A DNA stretch of 64,000 nucleotides from Mycolicibacterium sp. P9-64 (GCF_008329605.1 NZ_NPKO01000003.1:248001-312000), one strand, 5' to 3'. Shown: positions 31,116 to 42,271, counted from the stretch's first letter. The notes: generated by a model not told the origin, from the letters alone. Program-made: numbers and translations.

Positions 31116-32728
31116 TGACCCACGCATCACACGCGCCAGCGCGCACGAATCGCCGGCTAGCGATCACCGCAGGAGGCCTGGCGGTACTGCTCGGGGCCCT
31201 CGACACGTACGTCGTCGTAACGGTGATCCGCGACATCATGGCGGAACCGCCCGCCGGTATCGGGATCCCGATCAACCAGATCCAGCGGGTGGCCCCGATC
31301 ATCACCGGCTATCTGGTCGGTTACATCGCGGCGATGCCGCTGCTCGGCCGCGCCTCCGACCGGTTCGGCCGCAAGCTGTTGATTCAGATCAGCCTCGCCG
31401 GTTTCGCCGCAGGCTCCGTCGTCACCGCATTGTCGACCGATCTGACCGTCCTGGTCATCGGCCGCATCGTGCAGGGCACGGCGAGCGGGGCGCTACTGCC
31501 CGTCACGCTGGCGCTTGCCGCCGATCTGTGGGCACAGCGCAACCGCGCGGCAGTGTTGGGCGGTATCGGTGCCGCCCAGGAGCTCGGCAGCGTGCTTGGC
31601 CCGCTGTACGGCATCGCGGTGGTGTGGGCGTTCAACACCTGGCGCGACGTGTTCTGGATCAACGTCCCGCTGGCCGCGCTGGCGATGCTGATGATCCACT
31701 TCAGCCTGCCCTCCAAGCAGAAGGGCGGACCGCCGGAGAAGATCGACGTCGTCGGCGGCGTGCTGCTCGCGATCACGCTCATCCTGGTCGTCTTCGGGCT
31801 CTACAACCCGGCACCCGACGGCGAGCACGTGCTGCCGCCAGGCGGCGAATGGCTGCTCGTCGGAGGCGCCGTGGGTGCCGTGGCGTTCTTCGCGTGGGAA
31901 CGGTTCGCGCGCACCAAGCTGATCGAGCCTGCAGGCGTGCACTTCCGGCCGTTCCTCGCCGCACTCGGCGCCTCGTTCGCCGCTGGAGCGGCGCTGATGG
32001 TCACCCTGGTCAACGTCGAGCTGTTCGGACAGGGCGTGCTGTCGCTGAGCCAGAACGAGGCCGCATTCCTGCTGATGCGGTTCTTGGTGGCGCTGCCGAT
32101 CGGCGCGCTGCTCGGTGGGTGGCTGGCCACCAAGATCGGCGACCGCATCATCACCTTCGTCGGCCTGCTGATCGCCGCGTTCGCGTACTGGCTGATCTCG
32201 AAGTGGCCGGTGGATCTGCTGGCTGCCCGCCACGACTTCGGGATCTTCACGCTGCCCGCGATGGACACCGACCTGGCGCTGGCCGGCCTTGGGCTCGGCT
32301 TGGTGATCGGACCGCTGACCTCGGCGGCGTTGCGGGTGGTCCCCGCGGCCCAGCACGGTATCGCGTCGTCGGCCGTGGTGGTGGCCCGGATGACCGGCAT
32401 GCTGGTCGGGGTGGCGGCGCTGACGGCGTGGGGGCTCTACAGGTTCAACCAGATCCTGGCCGAGAAGATGGCCTCGCTACCAGCACCGAAGGCAGCTTCA
32501 CCTGCCGAACAGCTGCTTGCCGGAATCGAGCGCACCAAGACCGCATCCGTCGAGGCGTTTGCCGCGCAGTACGGCGAGATCTTCGGCATCACGGCGATCG
32601 TGTGCGTGGTTGGTGCCCTGCTCGGTCTGCTGATCAGCGGGCGCAACGAGCACGCCGACACCGACCATCCAGCCGACCCGGCAACCGGGGCGCTCAGCAG
32701 CGCTCGAGGCCCGGCTGAAGCAGCTTGA
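31115..32728 (+). CDS. P55-type MFS lipid/drug efflux transporter
   Basis: A 537-residue major facilitator protein, homologue of Rv1410c (P55/MfsA), which with LprG exports triacylglycerides and affects drug susceptibility. Motif A ([12 protein letters not shown]) follows the second helix near residue 72. About 14 hydrophobic segments are visible, with a longer periplasmic stretch near 365-385 ([15 protein letters not shown]). The C-terminal tail after 505 is hydrophilic. The last 35 bases overlap a small gene on the other strand. The operon with lprG is conserved in mycobacteria. Confidence 0.95.
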   Translation: MTHASHAPARTNRRLAITAGGLAVLLGALDTYVVVTVIRDIMAEPPAGIGIPINQIQRVAPIITGYLVGYIAAMPLLGRASDRFGRKLLIQISLAGFAAGSVVTALSTDLTVLVIGRIVQGTASGALLPVTLALAADLWAQRNRAAVLGGIGAAQELGSVLGPLYGIAVVWAFNTWRDVFWINVPLAALAMLMIHFSLPSKQKGGPPEKIDVVGGVLLAITLILVVFGLYNPAPDGEHVLPPGGEWLLVGGAVGAVAFFAWERFARTKLIEPAGVHFRPFLAALGASFAAGAALMVTLVNVELFGQGVLSLSQNEAAFLLMRFLVALPIGALLGGWLATKIGDRIITFVGLLIAAFAYWLISKWPVDLLAARHDFGIFTLPAMDTDLALAGLGLGLVIGPLTSAALRVVPAAQHGIASSAVVVARMTGMLVGVAALTAWGLYRFNQILAEKMASLPAPKAASPAEQLLAGIERTKTASVEAFAAQYGEIFGITAIVCVVGALLGLLISGRNEHADTDHPADPATGALSSARGPAEAA

Positions 32729-32855
32729 GCTCGGTGTTCTCGGTGGCGTCGGGGGTGTTCAGCACCGCACGCAGCGGCCAGAACACCATTTCCTTGATTG
32801 CGCTCTGATCGACTGGGCGAAAACTGAGCCAGTCCTGCAATGCAGTCATGCTCAT
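32694..32855 (-). CDS. Small 53-residue protein, antisense-overlapping the MFS 3' end
   Basis: An uncharacterised short gene. It begins ATG AGC ATG and has AAAGGA seven bases upstream of 32855. The protein starts [17 protein letters not shown], has a hydrophobic centre ([13 protein letters not shown]) and ends in a cysteine (LERC). It has no signal peptide, and the single hydrophobic patch is too short to be a sure membrane helix. It lies alone between ribD and the MFS gene, 270 bases after ribD, with a good TAGAAT -10 and a hairpin in its leader. The last 35 bases are antisense to the MFS coding end. Coding status rests on start, ribosome-binding site and promoter, not on homology. Confidence 0.6.
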   Translation of the reverse strand: MSMTALQDWLSFRPVDQSAIKEMVFWPLRAVLNTPDATENTELKLLQPGLERC

Positions 32856-32916
32856 CGTCCTTTGCTCGTGGCTTTCCGTCGCGCGGATATCGGCGGTGAA
32901 GACGCGATGTGGGTGG

Positions 32917-32951
32917 TTCGGGTGGGTAACCCGAACTCATCTTCGATTCTA
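32917..32951 (-). promoter_or_regulatory. -10 element and 5'-leader hairpin of the 53-residue gene
   Basis: TAGAAT (32951 to 32946) predicts +1 near 32939. Immediately after it, TTCGGGT and ACCCGAA form a perfect 7-bp inverted repeat with a 5-base loop (32917-32935), so the transcript would begin with a hairpin about 60 bases before the ATG. Confidence 0.4.
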
Positions 32952-33124
32952 CGGGGGCCAACCGACCAGGATCGGTGTGCGCCGCGCCGCAGGCATCTCA
33001 AACTGATAACGAGTCCACCAACGGAAGTCATCCCGCAGTGATGGGAGTCACAGTGGGCCACAAAGGAATTCCAGCTCTCACCAAAGCCGGGAATTCCCCG
33101 TACTTCGGATTCGCGGCGCAGCGA

Positions 33125-34129
33125 TCAGTTCGGCACCAAGCTCAGCCGGACGTCCGGACCGAGCCGCTCTACGCCGTCGAAGCGCCACTTGTGCGCCTGC
33201 CCGATGCTGGTGACCCCGATGTCGTCGAGCGCGGTGATCGGCCCGCCAAGCAGGATCGGCGCGACGTAGGCCAGGATGCGATCGATCACCCCGGCACGCA
33301 GAAATGCCCCTGCCAGCGTCGGCCCGCCCTCGACGATGACGTCGGTGCGGTCCGACAATGCACGGACGACCTCAAGCGGATCCCTGGTGCGAATCACCAT
33401 CGTTCGCGAATCCTCGTTCAAAACCCTTGCCTCTGAAGATATTTCACGTTCTCCCACGACGACCCGCAGGGGCTGACGCTCGGCGACGCTGCCATCGGAC
33501 AGTCGAGCGGTGAGCGCAGGGTCATCAGCGAAGACCGTGCCGGTACCCACCACGATCGCATCGGCGGCACCTCGGCGACGATGAACGTCTGCACGTGCCG
33601 CCTCGTTGGTGATCCACCGACTGCTGCCGTCTGCAGCTGCACTCCGCCCGTCGACGCTGGCGGCGAACTTCCACGTGAGATGCGGTCTACCAGTGCGCTG
33701 CTTGTGCAGCCACTCGCGCAGCGGGCCGCCGGATACGTCGTCTGCGAGCAGCCCGGCCGTCACCTGGATGCCGGCATCCGCCAGCCGTGTCGATCCGCCC
33801 GCCGCGACGGGATTGGGATCGCTGACCGCGTACGACACGGCCGAAACACCTGCAGCGACAAGCGCGTCCACACAGGGCGGTGTCCGGCCGTGGTGATTGC
33901 ACGGTTCCAGCGTGACGACCGCCGTGCCGCCCCGCGCCCGCTCCCCCGCGCGCCGCAGCGCGACCACCTCCGCGTGCGGCCCGCCGGGTGGCTCCGTGGC
34001 ACCGACACCGGCGATCTCACCGTCACGGTCCAGGATCACCGCGCCGACCGGCGGGTTGGGGTACGTGGTGCCCTTGACCTGTTCCGCCAGGTCGATGGCC
34101 AGCCGCATCGCGGCCTCGGTGTTCACCAC
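33125..34129 (-). CDS. ribD: Bifunctional riboflavin deaminase/reductase RibD
   Basis: Deaminates and then reduces the pyrimidine intermediate of riboflavin synthesis. The N-terminal deaminase domain (about 1-145) has HAEVVAL near 53 and [11 protein letters not shown] near 76, giving the zinc His-Cys-Cys set and catalytic Glu. The reductase domain (150-334) shows [22 protein letters not shown] near 152 and [15 protein letters not shown] near 268. Two adjacent GTG codons (34129, 34126) precede the conserved region, the second overlapping the rpe stop as GTGA. It is 334 residues, slightly shorter than enterobacterial RibD as usual for mycobacteria. Confidence 0.94.
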   Translation of the reverse strand: MVNTEAAMRLAIDLAEQVKGTTYPNPPVGAVILDRDGEIAGVGATEPPGGPHAEVVALRRAGERARGGTAVVTLEPCNHHGRTPPCVDALVAAGVSAVSYAVSDPNPVAAGGSTRLADAGIQVTAGLLADDVSGGPLREWLHKQRTGRPHLTWKFAASVDGRSAAADGSSRWITNEAARADVHRRRGAADAIVVGTGTVFADDPALTARLSDGSVAERQPLRVVVGEREISSEARVLNEDSRTMVIRTRDPLEVVRALSDRTDVIVEGGPTLAGAFLRAGVIDRILAYVAPILLGGPITALDDIGVTSIGQAHKWRFDGVERLGPDVRLSLVPN

Positions 34130-34800
34130 GTCAGATGATGGGATGCCGCGGCCGCCTTGCTGCGCAACGACTCGACCGCAGCGCGGGGGTCGGCAGCGCT
34201 GTAGACGGCCGAGCCTGCGACGAAGCAGTCCACACCTGCCTCTGCGGCGGCTTCGATGGTCTCGGCGTTGATGCCGCCGTCGATCTCGACGACGATGGTC
34301 AGCTCGCCGGCATCGACGAGTCTGCGCACGGCAGAAACCTTGGACAGCACCTCGGGGATGAACTTCTGGCCGCCGAAGCCTGGCTCGACCGACATCACGA
34401 GCAGCGTGTCGAAGTCCCGAAGGATCTCCAGATACGGCTCGATCGGCGTACCCGGCTTGACGGACAGCCCCGCCTTGGCACCCGCGGCCCTGATGTCACG
34501 CGCCACCCCGCGCGGGTCGTCGGTCGCCTCGGCGTGAAACGTCACGTTGTACGCGCCCGCCTCGGCGTACGGCGGCGCCCAGCGGGCCGGGTCGTCGATC
34601 ATCAGGTGGCAGTCCATCGGGATGTCGGTCACCTTGAGCAGGCTCTCGACCACGGGAAGCCCGAGGGTGAGGTTCGGCACGAAGTGGTTGTCCATCACGT
34701 CGACGTGCAACCAGTCGGCGCCGGCCACCGCCGCCATCTCATCAGCCAACCGCGCGAAGTCGGCGGCCAGAATCGAGGGGGCGATCAGGGGTGCTGGCAT
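34123..34800 (-). CDS. rpe: Ribulose-phosphate 3-epimerase
   Basis: Interconverts ribulose-5-P and xylulose-5-P, linking the two arms of the pentose phosphate pathway. The 225-residue TIM barrel shows [12 protein letters not shown] near 7, [12 protein letters not shown] near 32 (metal ligands), DCHLMIDDP near 63, [12 protein letters not shown] near 136 and [11 protein letters not shown] near 170. ATG 34800 coincides with the +1 predicted from an internal TAAACT -10. The gene overlaps ribD by a few bases. Confidence 0.96.
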   Translation of the reverse strand: MPAPLIAPSILAADFARLADEMAAVAGADWLHVDVMDNHFVPNLTLGLPVVESLLKVTDIPMDCHLMIDDPARWAPPYAEAGAYNVTFHAEATDDPRGVARDIRAAGAKAGLSVKPGTPIEPYLEILRDFDTLLVMSVEPGFGGQKFIPEVLSKVSAVRRLVDAGELTIVVEIDGGINAETIEAAAEAGVDCFVAGSAVYSAADPRAAVESLRSKAAAASHHLTW

Positions 34801-34806
34801 GCCGGG

Positions 34807-34812
34807 AGTTTA
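34807..34812 (-). promoter_or_regulatory. Internal leaderless -10 element (TAAACT) for rpe-ribD
   Basis: TAAACT lies at -12 to -7 from the rpe ATG in the short rsmB-rpe gap, so rpe and ribD can probably be transcribed independently of fmt-rsmB. Confidence 0.45.
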
Positions 34813-34816
34813 TATG

Positions 34817-36193
34817 TCATTGCAGTACCTCTAGGCATGCGGCGAACATCGCATCCGTCCCGTGCCTGTGCGGCCACAGCTGCACGTAGGGCCCGTCCCC
34901 GAGGTCGTCGGCCGGCTCGAACAGCGGCCTGGCGTCGATTGCCCGCACGGGATGGCGGCGAAGCGCATCGGCCACCACTCCGACGGTCTCGGCGAGATGG
35001 GGCGAACACGTCGCGTAGAGCACCACGCCACCGGGCCTGGTCAAGGCGATGGCCGAGGCCAGCAGTTCGCGTTGCAGCTTCGCCAGACCGGACACGTCGC
35101 TGGGCTGGCGCCGCCAGCGCGCCTCGGGCCTGCGCCGCAGCGCGCCGAGACCCGTGCACGGCGCGTCCACCAGAACGCGGTCGAACGATGCCGCGGCCAG
35201 CCCGGAGTCACGGCCGTCGACCCGCAGCACCTCGACGTCGAGCCCCGCGGTGTTCCTCTCGACCAGCTCGGCGCGGTGAGGGGTCGGTTCGACGGCCGTC
35301 ACCCTGGCCCCCGATGCGGCGCCGATCGCGGCAAGCAGCGCCGTCTTGCCGCCGGGGCCTGAACACAGATCCAGCCAGCGGCCCGTGTCGCCGTCGACCG
35401 GGGCCAAGGTCAGCGCCCTCGCCACCAACTGGCTGCCCTCGTCCTGCACCAGTGCCTTCCCATCGCGGACCGCGTCGAGCTGACCGGGATCGCCGCCGTG
35501 CAGGTGGACGGCGTACGGCGAGTACCTGCCGACGGTCCCCTGCACCGCGAGAGCCAGGTCTTCTGCGGTCATCACCCCCGGTCGGGCGGCCAGGTGCACC
35601 TCGGGGCGCTCGTCGTCGTTGGCCAGGAGCGCACCCAGCTGTGCCGCATTCGCCCCGAGCGCGTCGGCGAACGCCTGGGCGATCCACCTCGGGTGCGCGT
35701 GGGCGAAGGCGATGTGCCCGACTGGGTCGGAGCCGGCCGACGGCGCAAGCTCGGCGACCCACGACGCCTCGTCGCGCTTGGAGATGTTGCGGAGCACCCC
35801 GTTGACGAAACCGGCACGCGCCGTGTCGAATTCGATGGCGGCCTGCTCGACCGTGGTATCGACTGCGGCGTGGGCGTCGACGCGCATCCGCAGCAGTTGG
35901 TAGGCACCGAGTCGGAGGAGGTCGAGCAGCACCGGGTCGATCTGGTCGGCTGGCCGGTTCGCCGCGCTGGCGATGACGGCGTCGAGCAGACCGAGGGCGC
36001 GGCAGGTGCCATAGGTGAGTTCGGTGGCGAACGCGGCATCCCTGCTGTCGATCTTGCGTTCGCTCAGAATCGCCGGCAGCGCGAGGTTGGCGTACGCATC
36101 GCGCTCCGACACGGCGCGCAGCACGTCGAATGCGGCGCGGCGCGCGGGGTCGAGGGGTTTGCGGGGTGGTCGTCGCTGGTCGGGTCGGTTCAT
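34817..36193 (-). CDS. rsmB: 16S rRNA (cytosine-967-C5)-methyltransferase
   Basis: SAM-dependent RNA methyltransferase of 458 residues. An N-terminal NusB-like RNA-binding domain (about 15-150) precedes the catalytic domain, which has the SAM motif [16 protein letters not shown] near 270, [19 protein letters not shown] near 345 and [11 protein letters not shown] near 405, where the latter cysteine is the expected nucleophile. The ATG overlaps the fmt stop as ATGA. Also called fmu/sun; it corresponds to Rv1407. Confidence 0.95.
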   Translation of the reverse strand: MNRPDQRRPPRKPLDPARRAAFDVLRAVSERDAYANLALPAILSERKIDSRDAAFATELTYGTCRALGLLDAVIASAANRPADQIDPVLLDLLRLGAYQLLRMRVDAHAAVDTTVEQAAIEFDTARAGFVNGVLRNISKRDEASWVAELAPSAGSDPVGHIAFAHAHPRWIAQAFADALGANAAQLGALLANDDERPEVHLAARPGVMTAEDLALAVQGTVGRYSPYAVHLHGGDPGQLDAVRDGKALVQDEGSQLVARALTLAPVDGDTGRWLDLCSGPGGKTALLAAIGAASGARVTAVEPTPHRAELVERNTAGLDVEVLRVDGRDSGLAAASFDRVLVDAPCTGLGALRRRPEARWRRQPSDVSGLAKLQRELLASAIALTRPGGVVLYATCSPHLAETVGVVADALRRHPVRAIDARPLFEPADDLGDGPYVQLWPHRHGTDAMFAACLEVLQ

Positions 36194-37116
36194 TCGGCGT
36201 GTGCGCTCTCGTCCAGTCGGGCGCCGCGAGCCCAGTCGGCGGCGTTCATCTCCTTCTTGCCCGGCGGCTGGATCAGTCCAAGCTGCACGGGTTGCGATGC
36301 GGTACCGATCAGGACGCTCGACCTTTCGACCCGGATCGCGCCGGGCGGCAACGGTTCCCGACCCGTCACGGCGACGGGTCCGACCTTGACCCGCAGGTCG
36401 CCGATCATCGTCCATGCGCCAGGGTTCGGGGTGACGGCACGGATGCGCCGATCCACCACATGCGCGGGCAGGTTCCAGCGCACGCGCGCCTCCTCGACGG
36501 TGATCTTGGGCGCGACGGTGATGCCGTCAGACGGTTGGGGCACTGCGGTGAGCGTTCCGTCGGCGATGCCGTCCAGCGTCGACTCCAGAAGAACCGCACC
36601 GGATTTCGACAGCCGTCCGAGGAGATCGCCCGCGGTGTCGGTCGTGCGGATCGTCTCGGTGACGACACCGAACACCGGCCCGGAGTCCAGGCTCGGCTCG
36701 ATCAGGAACGTCGTCGCACCCGTCACCGCGTCCCCCGCGGCGATGGCGGCCTGTACGGGCGCTGCGCCGCGCCATGCGGGCAGCAGCGAGAAGTGCAGGT
36801 TGACCCAACCGATCCGCGGCACGGCAAGCAGGCCGTCCCGCAGCAGGGCGCCGTAGGCCACCACCGCGCAGCAGTCGGGTGCCAGTTCGGCCAGTTCGGC
36901 GACGAATTCGTCACCGTTGGGGCGCTCGGGTCGCAGCACTGGAATGCCCTGTTCGAGAGCCAGTTCGGCGATGGGCGACGGCCGCGGCTTGCCCCTTCGC
37001 CCGGCCGCGGCGTCGGGTCGGGTCAGCACCGCGACCACGTCGTGGTGCGGCGAGTCGATGAATCGCTGCAGCGATGGCAGGGCGGGCTCGGGGGTACCGG
37101 CGAAGACGATGCGCAC
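36190..37116 (-). CDS. fmt: Methionyl-tRNA formyltransferase
   Basis: Formylates initiator Met-tRNA. The 308-residue enzyme begins [16 protein letters not shown] and has the formyl-transfer motif [17 protein letters not shown] near 104-120 (Asn and His) and the catalytic aspartate in SLDSGPVFG near 143-151. The C-terminal OB-fold tRNA-binding domain starts near 205. GTG 37116 lies one base after the lemA stop. It is followed directly by rsmB in the conserved fmt-rsmB pair. Confidence 0.96.
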   Translation of the reverse strand: MRIVFAGTPEPALPSLQRFIDSPHHDVVAVLTRPDAAAGRRGKPRPSPIAELALEQGIPVLRPERPNGDEFVAELAELAPDCCAVVAYGALLRDGLLAVPRIGWVNLHFSLLPAWRGAAPVQAAIAAGDAVTGATTFLIEPSLDSGPVFGVVTETIRTTDTAGDLLGRLSKSGAVLLESTLDGIADGTLTAVPQPSDGITVAPKITVEEARVRWNLPAHVVDRRIRAVTPNPGAWTMIGDLRVKVGPVAVTGREPLPPGAIRVERSSVLIGTASQPVQLGLIQPPGKKEMNAADWARGARLDESAHAE

Positions 37117-37117
37117 G

Positions 37118-37651
37118 TTATTGGGGAATCTGGTAGTACTCGCGCTCCGGAACCCCGGCCAGCGGCGCGACGAACATCCACGGGATGGTGGTAATGGTCC
37201 GGTTCAGAGTAGCGACCGCGTCGTTGTAGTACTGCCGGGCGAACGCCAACTTGTTCTCGGTATCGGCGAGGTTGTCCTGCAGGTTCAGGAAGTTGCTCGA
37301 CGAGTTGAGCTGCGGGTAGCTCTGCCCGAGCGCGAGCACCTGGCCAAGCGCGCTGTCGAGTTCGCGTTCGGCTGCGCTGCGCTGAGCTACCGACTTTCCG
37401 CCGGTGGCCGACGTGAGAGCCGCACGGGCATCGGTGACGCGGTCGAGGATGCCCTTCTCGTGCGACGCGAAGGTTTGCACGATGTGCACCAGGCTGGGGA
37501 TCAGCGACGCGCGGCGAGTCAGCTCCACGTCGATACCCGACAGCGCCTCCGACACCCGCACGTCGGCCGACCGAATCTTGTTGTAGCCCAGTACGAAACC
37601 GATCAACACCAGCACCAGTATCGCCAGTACCAAGATCAGCACAGATCTCAC
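37118..37651 (-). CDS. LemA-family membrane-anchored protein
   Basis: A 177-residue protein with one N-terminal transmembrane helix ([20 protein letters not shown]) followed by the LemA alpha-helical bundle: [33 protein letters not shown] near 22-55, a Gln/Leu-rich [39 protein letters not shown] stretch, and a terminal PEREYYQIP. The LemA role is unknown, but it is often paired with DUF2207 proteins, as here. Its start overlaps the DUF2207 stop (GTGGTGA, two possible GTG codons). Confidence 0.92.
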   Translation of the reverse strand: MRSVLILVLAILVLVLIGFVLGYNKIRSADVRVSEALSGIDVELTRRASLIPSLVHIVQTFASHEKGILDRVTDARAALTSATGGKSVAQRSAAERELDSALGQVLALGQSYPQLNSSSNFLNLQDNLADTENKLAFARQYYNDAVATLNRTITTIPWMFVAPLAGVPEREYYQIPQ

Positions 37652-39456
37652 CACGAACCGCCCCCTCCTCCTCCGCCACCGCCACCGCCACCGCCGCTGC
37701 TGAAGCTCCCGCCGCTGGAGCTCGACGATGACGAGGACTGTGATGCGGTGTACGCGCCGATCGACGACGAGAGCGCCGATTCGAAGCTGTCGAAACTCGG
37801 TCCACCCGAGCCACCTGCAATGCCCCAGCCGCCGCTGGACGACGATGTCTGATACCAGCCCGGCTGCGGTGCAACCGTACCCGTCGTGTCCTGGTACTTC
37901 TTGGCCCACAGCGCGGCAGTGCCCGCCGCGACCGCAAACGGCACGTAGGCGCTGTAGAGATCCTTGCGGGCGCCGAAGTCGAAGCGGGTCTCGGCGGAGT
38001 CGGTGGACAGTAGCCGGTGGAATCCGCCTGCCTGCGACCACAATTGGCGTCCCGCCTCGGTGCGGCGGGTACCGACGCCGTCGGCCCAGGAGCGCACCGT
38101 GACGGCGAAGAACACCGCGAACGGCAGTCCCCACATGGTGGCGGGGAAGCCCCAGCGGAAGAAGCCACATATCGCGAGGACCGCCGCGACCATGCCCACA
38201 GTACGGACCCAGAGTTCCTTCTTGCGCGGTACCAGAAGGCCCTCGTCGAGCGCCCACTTCTTCACCGCCGCGGTCATGTCGGTCTTGGCTGAGCTGAGCT
38301 TCTTGCCCGACGACGCGGTCTTGCTGGCGGTGAACTCCCCACCGGGAATGTTGACGTTGAGCTCGTGCCCGACCGCCACGCTGACCGGGTCGACGTCGGC
38401 CCATGCGGCGCGTTTGGAGCTGCAGCGGACGTGCCAGGTCTCGCCGGACTGCTTGAGTTCGACCAGGCCGCGCTCGGCCAGGTAGAAGAGCGTCGCGGTG
38501 ATGGCGTTCTTGGGCACGCTCTCGGTGCGGATGTACTCGGTCTGCACCGGTCCGAGACCGGGCGGCGGCGCGTACTGCAGCGGGAAGCCCGGCGGCGGTT
38601 CGACGGTGGTGCGGTACCAGAGGTAGCCGCCTGCGCCGGCGGCCACCGAGAGCCCGAGGATCCACACCACGCCAGCCATCGACTGGCCGAGGATCCGGTC
38701 CCACGTATACGGCCACGGCAGGCTGATCCGCGGTGGCACCGGCACGTCGACCCCTGCACGCAGAGTGACGGGGGTGTGGGGAGGCAGGCCCGTTGCGGAG
38801 AACTCGACGGTGTTGCCGCGGACGGTCAGGTCGGTGCAGGCGCGTCCTTCGCCCCTTCCTACCGCGCACTGCGCTCCGGTGACGGCGGCAGGCAGCGTCG
38901 CCCGGACGTGCACGCGCTGGATCTGGTTGTTCCACGACGGCGCGATGACATTCCAGAAGAACGCAGACGTCGAGTTCGGGTCGCCGGTGGTGGTCGCGAA
39001 TCGCTTGTTCTCACCGGTGCTGCCGGGGTCGAGGACGCCGGGGATGCGGTAGCGGATCTCGTAGACGTGGGTGCCCCACGGCAACGTGGTGTCGGCGCTG
39101 CCGATCTTGGCCACCTTGAACCGCTCCCCGTCCTCCCAGAGCAATTCATACGGGGCGGGTTCGCCGTCGAGCAAGATCGAGTTGATCTCGGGCTCCTGCC
39201 GCACGCGAGGGCTGTTCTGGTTGGCGACGTCCCAGTACCGGAAGATGCCGTGCCGCCCGGACGGGAACTCTCCGGTGATGGTCTCCACCGCATCGAGGGT
39301 GCCGTCCTGCGCGACCGTGAAATCCGCCTCGTAGTTGCTGATTACGACGGGATCGTCCGCGGCACTCGCGCCGCCCCCGCTGGCGAGTACGAGTGGCCAG
39401 AGCAGTCCAATGGCGATGAGCGAAAACAGGAACAACCAGCCGAACAGCCGCCGCAT
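37648..39456 (-). CDS. DUF2207 membrane protein with glycine-rich tail
   Basis: A 602-residue envelope protein of unknown function. It has a signal peptide or anchor (about 3-30), an extracellular beta-rich DUF2207 domain (about 35-245), a transmembrane helix near 255-275 and a second membrane region near 405-445. The C-terminus is Ser-rich (SSSSSSGGSFSSGG) and ends in an unbroken run of 13 glycines before SW, encoded by GGN codons that look like simple-sequence DNA. ATG 39456 has GGGAGG five bases upstream. It is coupled to lemA downstream, a recurrent partnership (TPM/DUF2207 with LemA). Confidence 0.88.
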   Translation of the reverse strand: MRRLFGWLFLFSLIAIGLLWPLVLASGGGASAADDPVVISNYEADFTVAQDGTLDAVETITGEFPSGRHGIFRYWDVANQNSPRVRQEPEINSILLDGEPAPYELLWEDGERFKVAKIGSADTTLPWGTHVYEIRYRIPGVLDPGSTGENKRFATTTGDPNSTSAFFWNVIAPSWNNQIQRVHVRATLPAAVTGAQCAVGRGEGRACTDLTVRGNTVEFSATGLPPHTPVTLRAGVDVPVPPRISLPWPYTWDRILGQSMAGVVWILGLSVAAGAGGYLWYRTTVEPPPGFPLQYAPPPGLGPVQTEYIRTESVPKNAITATLFYLAERGLVELKQSGETWHVRCSSKRAAWADVDPVSVAVGHELNVNIPGGEFTASKTASSGKKLSSAKTDMTAAVKKWALDEGLLVPRKKELWVRTVGMVAAVLAICGFFRWGFPATMWGLPFAVFFAVTVRSWADGVGTRRTEAGRQLWSQAGGFHRLLSTDSAETRFDFGARKDLYSAYVPFAVAAGTAALWAKKYQDTTGTVAPQPGWYQTSSSSGGWGIAGGSGGPSFDSFESALSSSIGAYTASQSSSSSSSSGGSFSSGGGGGGGGGGGGGSW

Positions 39457-39506
39457 GCCACCTCCCGCTCGGCTCGGTGGGGACACCGCGCGCCCTCAAG
39501 TCCGAC

Positions 39507-41513
39507 TTACCCTATGTGCAACGGGTCGATCTGCACACGAACGGGCTGTTGATCGTGGCGGGCGCTGAGCACGCCCGTCGCGCGACGCAGCGCAGCCCCG
39601 AGTGCCAGGCCGCCGTCGCGCGGTACCCGAACCAGCATGCGCATCACCGGGCCGGTGGCCGCGGGGTCGCCTGCGGGGCGCCGCGCCCCTGGGGGCAGCT
39701 CGACGGGCCCGAGCACCTGCGCGTCATCGGGCAGACGGGCGGTGTCGAGCAGGGCGGCGGCGGCGGCGGGCGGCCCGTCGACGGCGGCCATGTGCACCGC
39801 AGGTGGTAGCCCGACCTCGAATCTGGCGTCGAGTTCGGATTCGGCGTGCGCCACGGGATCCCACCGGATGAGTGCCTGCACGGTCGGGATGGAGGTCTCG
39901 GCGACGATGGCCACGACACCGCCGTCGCCCCGATGGCGCACTAGGGCGGCAGCGGCCATCCACCGACGCAGCGCGTCCTCGGCGGCACGCAGGTCCTGCC
40001 TGCCGAGCAACGCCCAGCTGTCGAGCAGCAGCGCCGCCCCGTAGCCGCCTTCTGCGACCGGCTCGGCGCCGGGCGTCGCGACGACGAGGGCCGGCGCATC
40101 GGGCACGGCGCCGATGATGGCGTCCCCTCCCGAGGTAATGACGGTGGTGCCGGGAAATGCCCTGCCGAGCTCCTCTGCCGTGCGGCGCGCCCCCACCACG
40201 ACGGCGCGCACGGCATCGGAACCGCACCGCACGCAGCGCAGGGCGGGGTTGGCCTTGCCGCACCATCGGCAGACTGCCCCCGCGTGGTCGCGTTCGGGCA
40301 GCGACATCGGCCCCGTGCAGTGCCTGCAGCGAGCGATGGTCCGGCATTTTCCGCATGCCAGCGCGGGCACGTAACCCCTGCGTGGCACCTGGACGAGCAC
40401 CGGGCGCTCGGCCTTGAGGGCGGCGCGTGCGGCGTCCAGCGACATCGTCGGCAACCGTGCGGTGTGGGAGGCCGCGTCGCGTTCCTGCGCGAAGACACTG
40501 TCGTCGATCGCGATGACCCGCGGCGTGCGGGCCCGCACCACCGGCCGGGGCGCCACCAGGTCGTGCGCCCACTTGGTGCGCACCAGCGCCTGCGCCTCCG
40601 CGGTGCGGGCGTAACCGCCGATCAGCGCCGCACAGCGCACCTGGTGGGCCCGCAGCATCGCCACCTCGCGCGCATGCGGGTACGGGGAACGTGGCTCGGC
40701 GAGGTTGTCGTCGCCGTCGTCCCACACCATCACCAGACCGAGATCGACGACCGGCGCGAAGACCGCGCTCCTGGTACCGATCACTAGGCGGGCACGACCG
40801 CGCAGGGTGGCCAGCCACCGGCGGTAGCGCTCGGCGGGGCCGAGACCGGCCGACAGTGCCACCACCCTGGTCTCGTCGACGTGCCGCACCGCGGCGGCGT
40901 ACAGCGAGTCGACGTCCCGCTGGTCCGGCACGATGACGAGTGCGCCGCGGCCCGCGTTCACCACGACGGCCCCGGCCTCTGCCAGCCGATCTGCCCAGGG
41001 CTCCCCCGGCAGCACCTGCCACACGGCACGCGCCGCGCGGCCCTCGCCGAGTGCATCGAGGAACTGCTCGCCGCGGCCGTATGAGGCCCATGCCGCCGGG
41101 TCGACGGCCGTCGGCACCAGTGCGGGCAGTTCGGCGACGACCTGCTTCTCGACGTTGGCGTGCCGGGGTGGGATCGCCAGTCGCAGCACGTCCGCGCGGG
41201 TACCCGCGTACCGTGCGGCGACCGCGTCGACCAGACGACGGACGTCGGGCGTCAGCACCTGCTCGGCGGACACCACCTTGTCCAGCCAGCCGAGCTTGCC
41301 GACATGGTCTGTGTCCGAACGCCTTTCGAGGATGAAGGCGTCGACCAGCCTGCCGTGGAAGCGGACCCGCACCCGAACACCCGGCTGGGCGTCGTCGGAG
41401 TGCTCTGCAGGAACGAGGTAGTCGAAGTCCCGGTCCAGGTGCGGCACCTGCAGCATCGGCACCACCCGCGCGACGGGCTCGTGCTCGGCCGCCTGCCGAG
41501 TCGTCGTCGTCAC
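39507..41513 (-). CDS. priA: Actinobacterial PriA-like replication restart protein lacking helicase motifs
   Basis: A 668-residue homologue of Rv1402. The N-terminal DNA-binding domain ([17 protein letters not shown] near 22) is clear, and the zinc-binding cysteine region [13 protein letters not shown] and CRWCG ... LRCVRCGS near 410-460 is complete. No Walker A GxGKT loop or DEAH box is present where helicase domains would lie; the region reads [15 protein letters not shown] and [22 protein letters not shown]. This loss is a feature of actinobacterial PriA, so the protein probably acts as a loader or scaffold rather than a helicase. The GTG overlaps the yhhN stop as GTGA. Confidence 0.93.
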   Translation of the reverse strand: MTTTTRQAAEHEPVARVVPMLQVPHLDRDFDYLVPAEHSDDAQPGVRVRVRFHGRLVDAFILERRSDTDHVGKLGWLDKVVSAEQVLTPDVRRLVDAVAARYAGTRADVLRLAIPPRHANVEKQVVAELPALVPTAVDPAAWASYGRGEQFLDALGEGRAARAVWQVLPGEPWADRLAEAGAVVVNAGRGALVIVPDQRDVDSLYAAAVRHVDETRVVALSAGLGPAERYRRWLATLRGRARLVIGTRSAVFAPVVDLGLVMVWDDGDDNLAEPRSPYPHAREVAMLRAHQVRCAALIGGYARTAEAQALVRTKWAHDLVAPRPVVRARTPRVIAIDDSVFAQERDAASHTARLPTMSLDAARAALKAERPVLVQVPRRGYVPALACGKCRTIARCRHCTGPMSLPERDHAGAVCRWCGKANPALRCVRCGSDAVRAVVVGARRTAEELGRAFPGTTVITSGGDAIIGAVPDAPALVVATPGAEPVAEGGYGAALLLDSWALLGRQDLRAAEDALRRWMAAAALVRHRGDGGVVAIVAETSIPTVQALIRWDPVAHAESELDARFEVGLPPAVHMAAVDGPPAAAAALLDTARLPDDAQVLGPVELPPGARRPAGDPAATGPVMRMLVRVPRDGGLALGAALRRATGVLSARHDQQPVRVQIDPLHIG

Positions 41514-42271
41514 GAAGCCGGTGTAGCAGAGCCAACCGACGCGCTCGCACCGCGGCCGAAGAAGAACCCCGCAGTGAGCAACAGCAGCGACGTGCCGTAC
41601 GCCCACCAGATCGGCACCGCAAGCGCCTCCGAGCCTGATGTCGCCGGCAGCCCGGCTCCAGCCTGCAGGACGAACTTGCCGATCCCGATCATGCCGTCGG
41701 ACACCGCGAAGCACACCGCACCAAGCGCCGTCCACGGCGTCGGCAACCGCGCCAACAGTGCGGCGCACACCATCGCAGCCAGAACCGCCATGTAGAGCGT
41801 GACGGGCACGACCATCCCCTCGGCGATCAGCCGCGGCCAGAACCAGATCAGCAGCGCCACACAGACGATGACGAGCACCGCCGCGCCGGCCAGCCGCGGC
41901 GCGCTTGGGGTGACGAGCGGAATGAGAGCAGTCAGGAAGCACAGGTGGGCCACCAGGAACGCCCCGAGCCCGAGCACGAACGACGGCTCCCACGATGGCA
42001 TCGCAAGGAGGAAGTCCCCCGCGGCCGAGAACACCAGCGCACCGACCAGCCAGCGCCGCTCTCTCGGGATCGGATGCCCGAGGGCGGCGATTGCGAGCAA
42101 CGTGGCCGCCGCCGCCTTGACCGCAGGCTGGCCCGCGAACTGCCCGGTGAGTTCGGCGCCCGACGGCAGACGAACGGCGGCGGCGACCAGGAACAGCCCA
42201 TAGCCGGCGCCGACGACGGCGGCGGCCACCCACAGCAGTCGGGTACTGCGCCGCGGATACCGTGAGGCCAT
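41510..42271 (-). CDS. YhhN/TMEM86-family membrane protein (lysoplasmalogenase family)
   Basis: A 253-residue polytopic protein with about eight transmembrane helices. The family hallmarks are the helix pair with [33 protein letters not shown] near 85-120 and [17 protein letters not shown] near 195-212, containing the membrane-embedded aspartates. Relatives hydrolyse lysoplasmalogens in animals; bacterial roles are unclear. Its ATG shares the same CATG with the divergent esterase gene, so there is no intergenic space. Equivalent to Rv1401. Confidence 0.85.
   Translation of the reverse strand: MASRYPRRSTRLLWVAAAVVGAGYGLFLVAAAVRLPSGAELTGQFAGQPAVKAAAATLLAIAALGHPIPRERRWLVGALVFSAAGDFLLAMPSWEPSFVLGLGAFLVAHLCFLTALIPLVTPSAPRLAGAAVLVIVCVALLIWFWPRLIAEGMVVPVTLYMAVLAAMVCAALLARLPTPWTALGAVCFAVSDGMIGIGKFVLQAGAGLPATSGSEALAVPIWWAYGTSLLLLTAGFFFGRGASASVGSATPAS
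42258..42263 (+). promoter_or_regulatory. Leaderless -10 element (TACCGT) for the first HSL esterase
   Basis: TACCGT is at -12 to -7 from ATG 42270 and lies inside the yhhN coding region, which fits the absence of any intergenic DNA. Confidence 0.45.

Noticed and set aside
33062..33110. Two GGAATTCC palindromes upstream of the ribD end
   Set aside because: Short restriction-site-like palindromes with no evident relation to a promoter or terminator; likely chance.
34135..35805. 556-codon plus-strand frame opposite rpe and rsmB
   Set aside because: Shadow frame, Arg/Pro-rich in its second half, no homology recognised.
39507..41513. PriA as a broken gene because helicase motifs are missing
   Set aside because: Loss of the helicase motifs is normal for actinobacterial PriA; length and zinc cysteines are intact.
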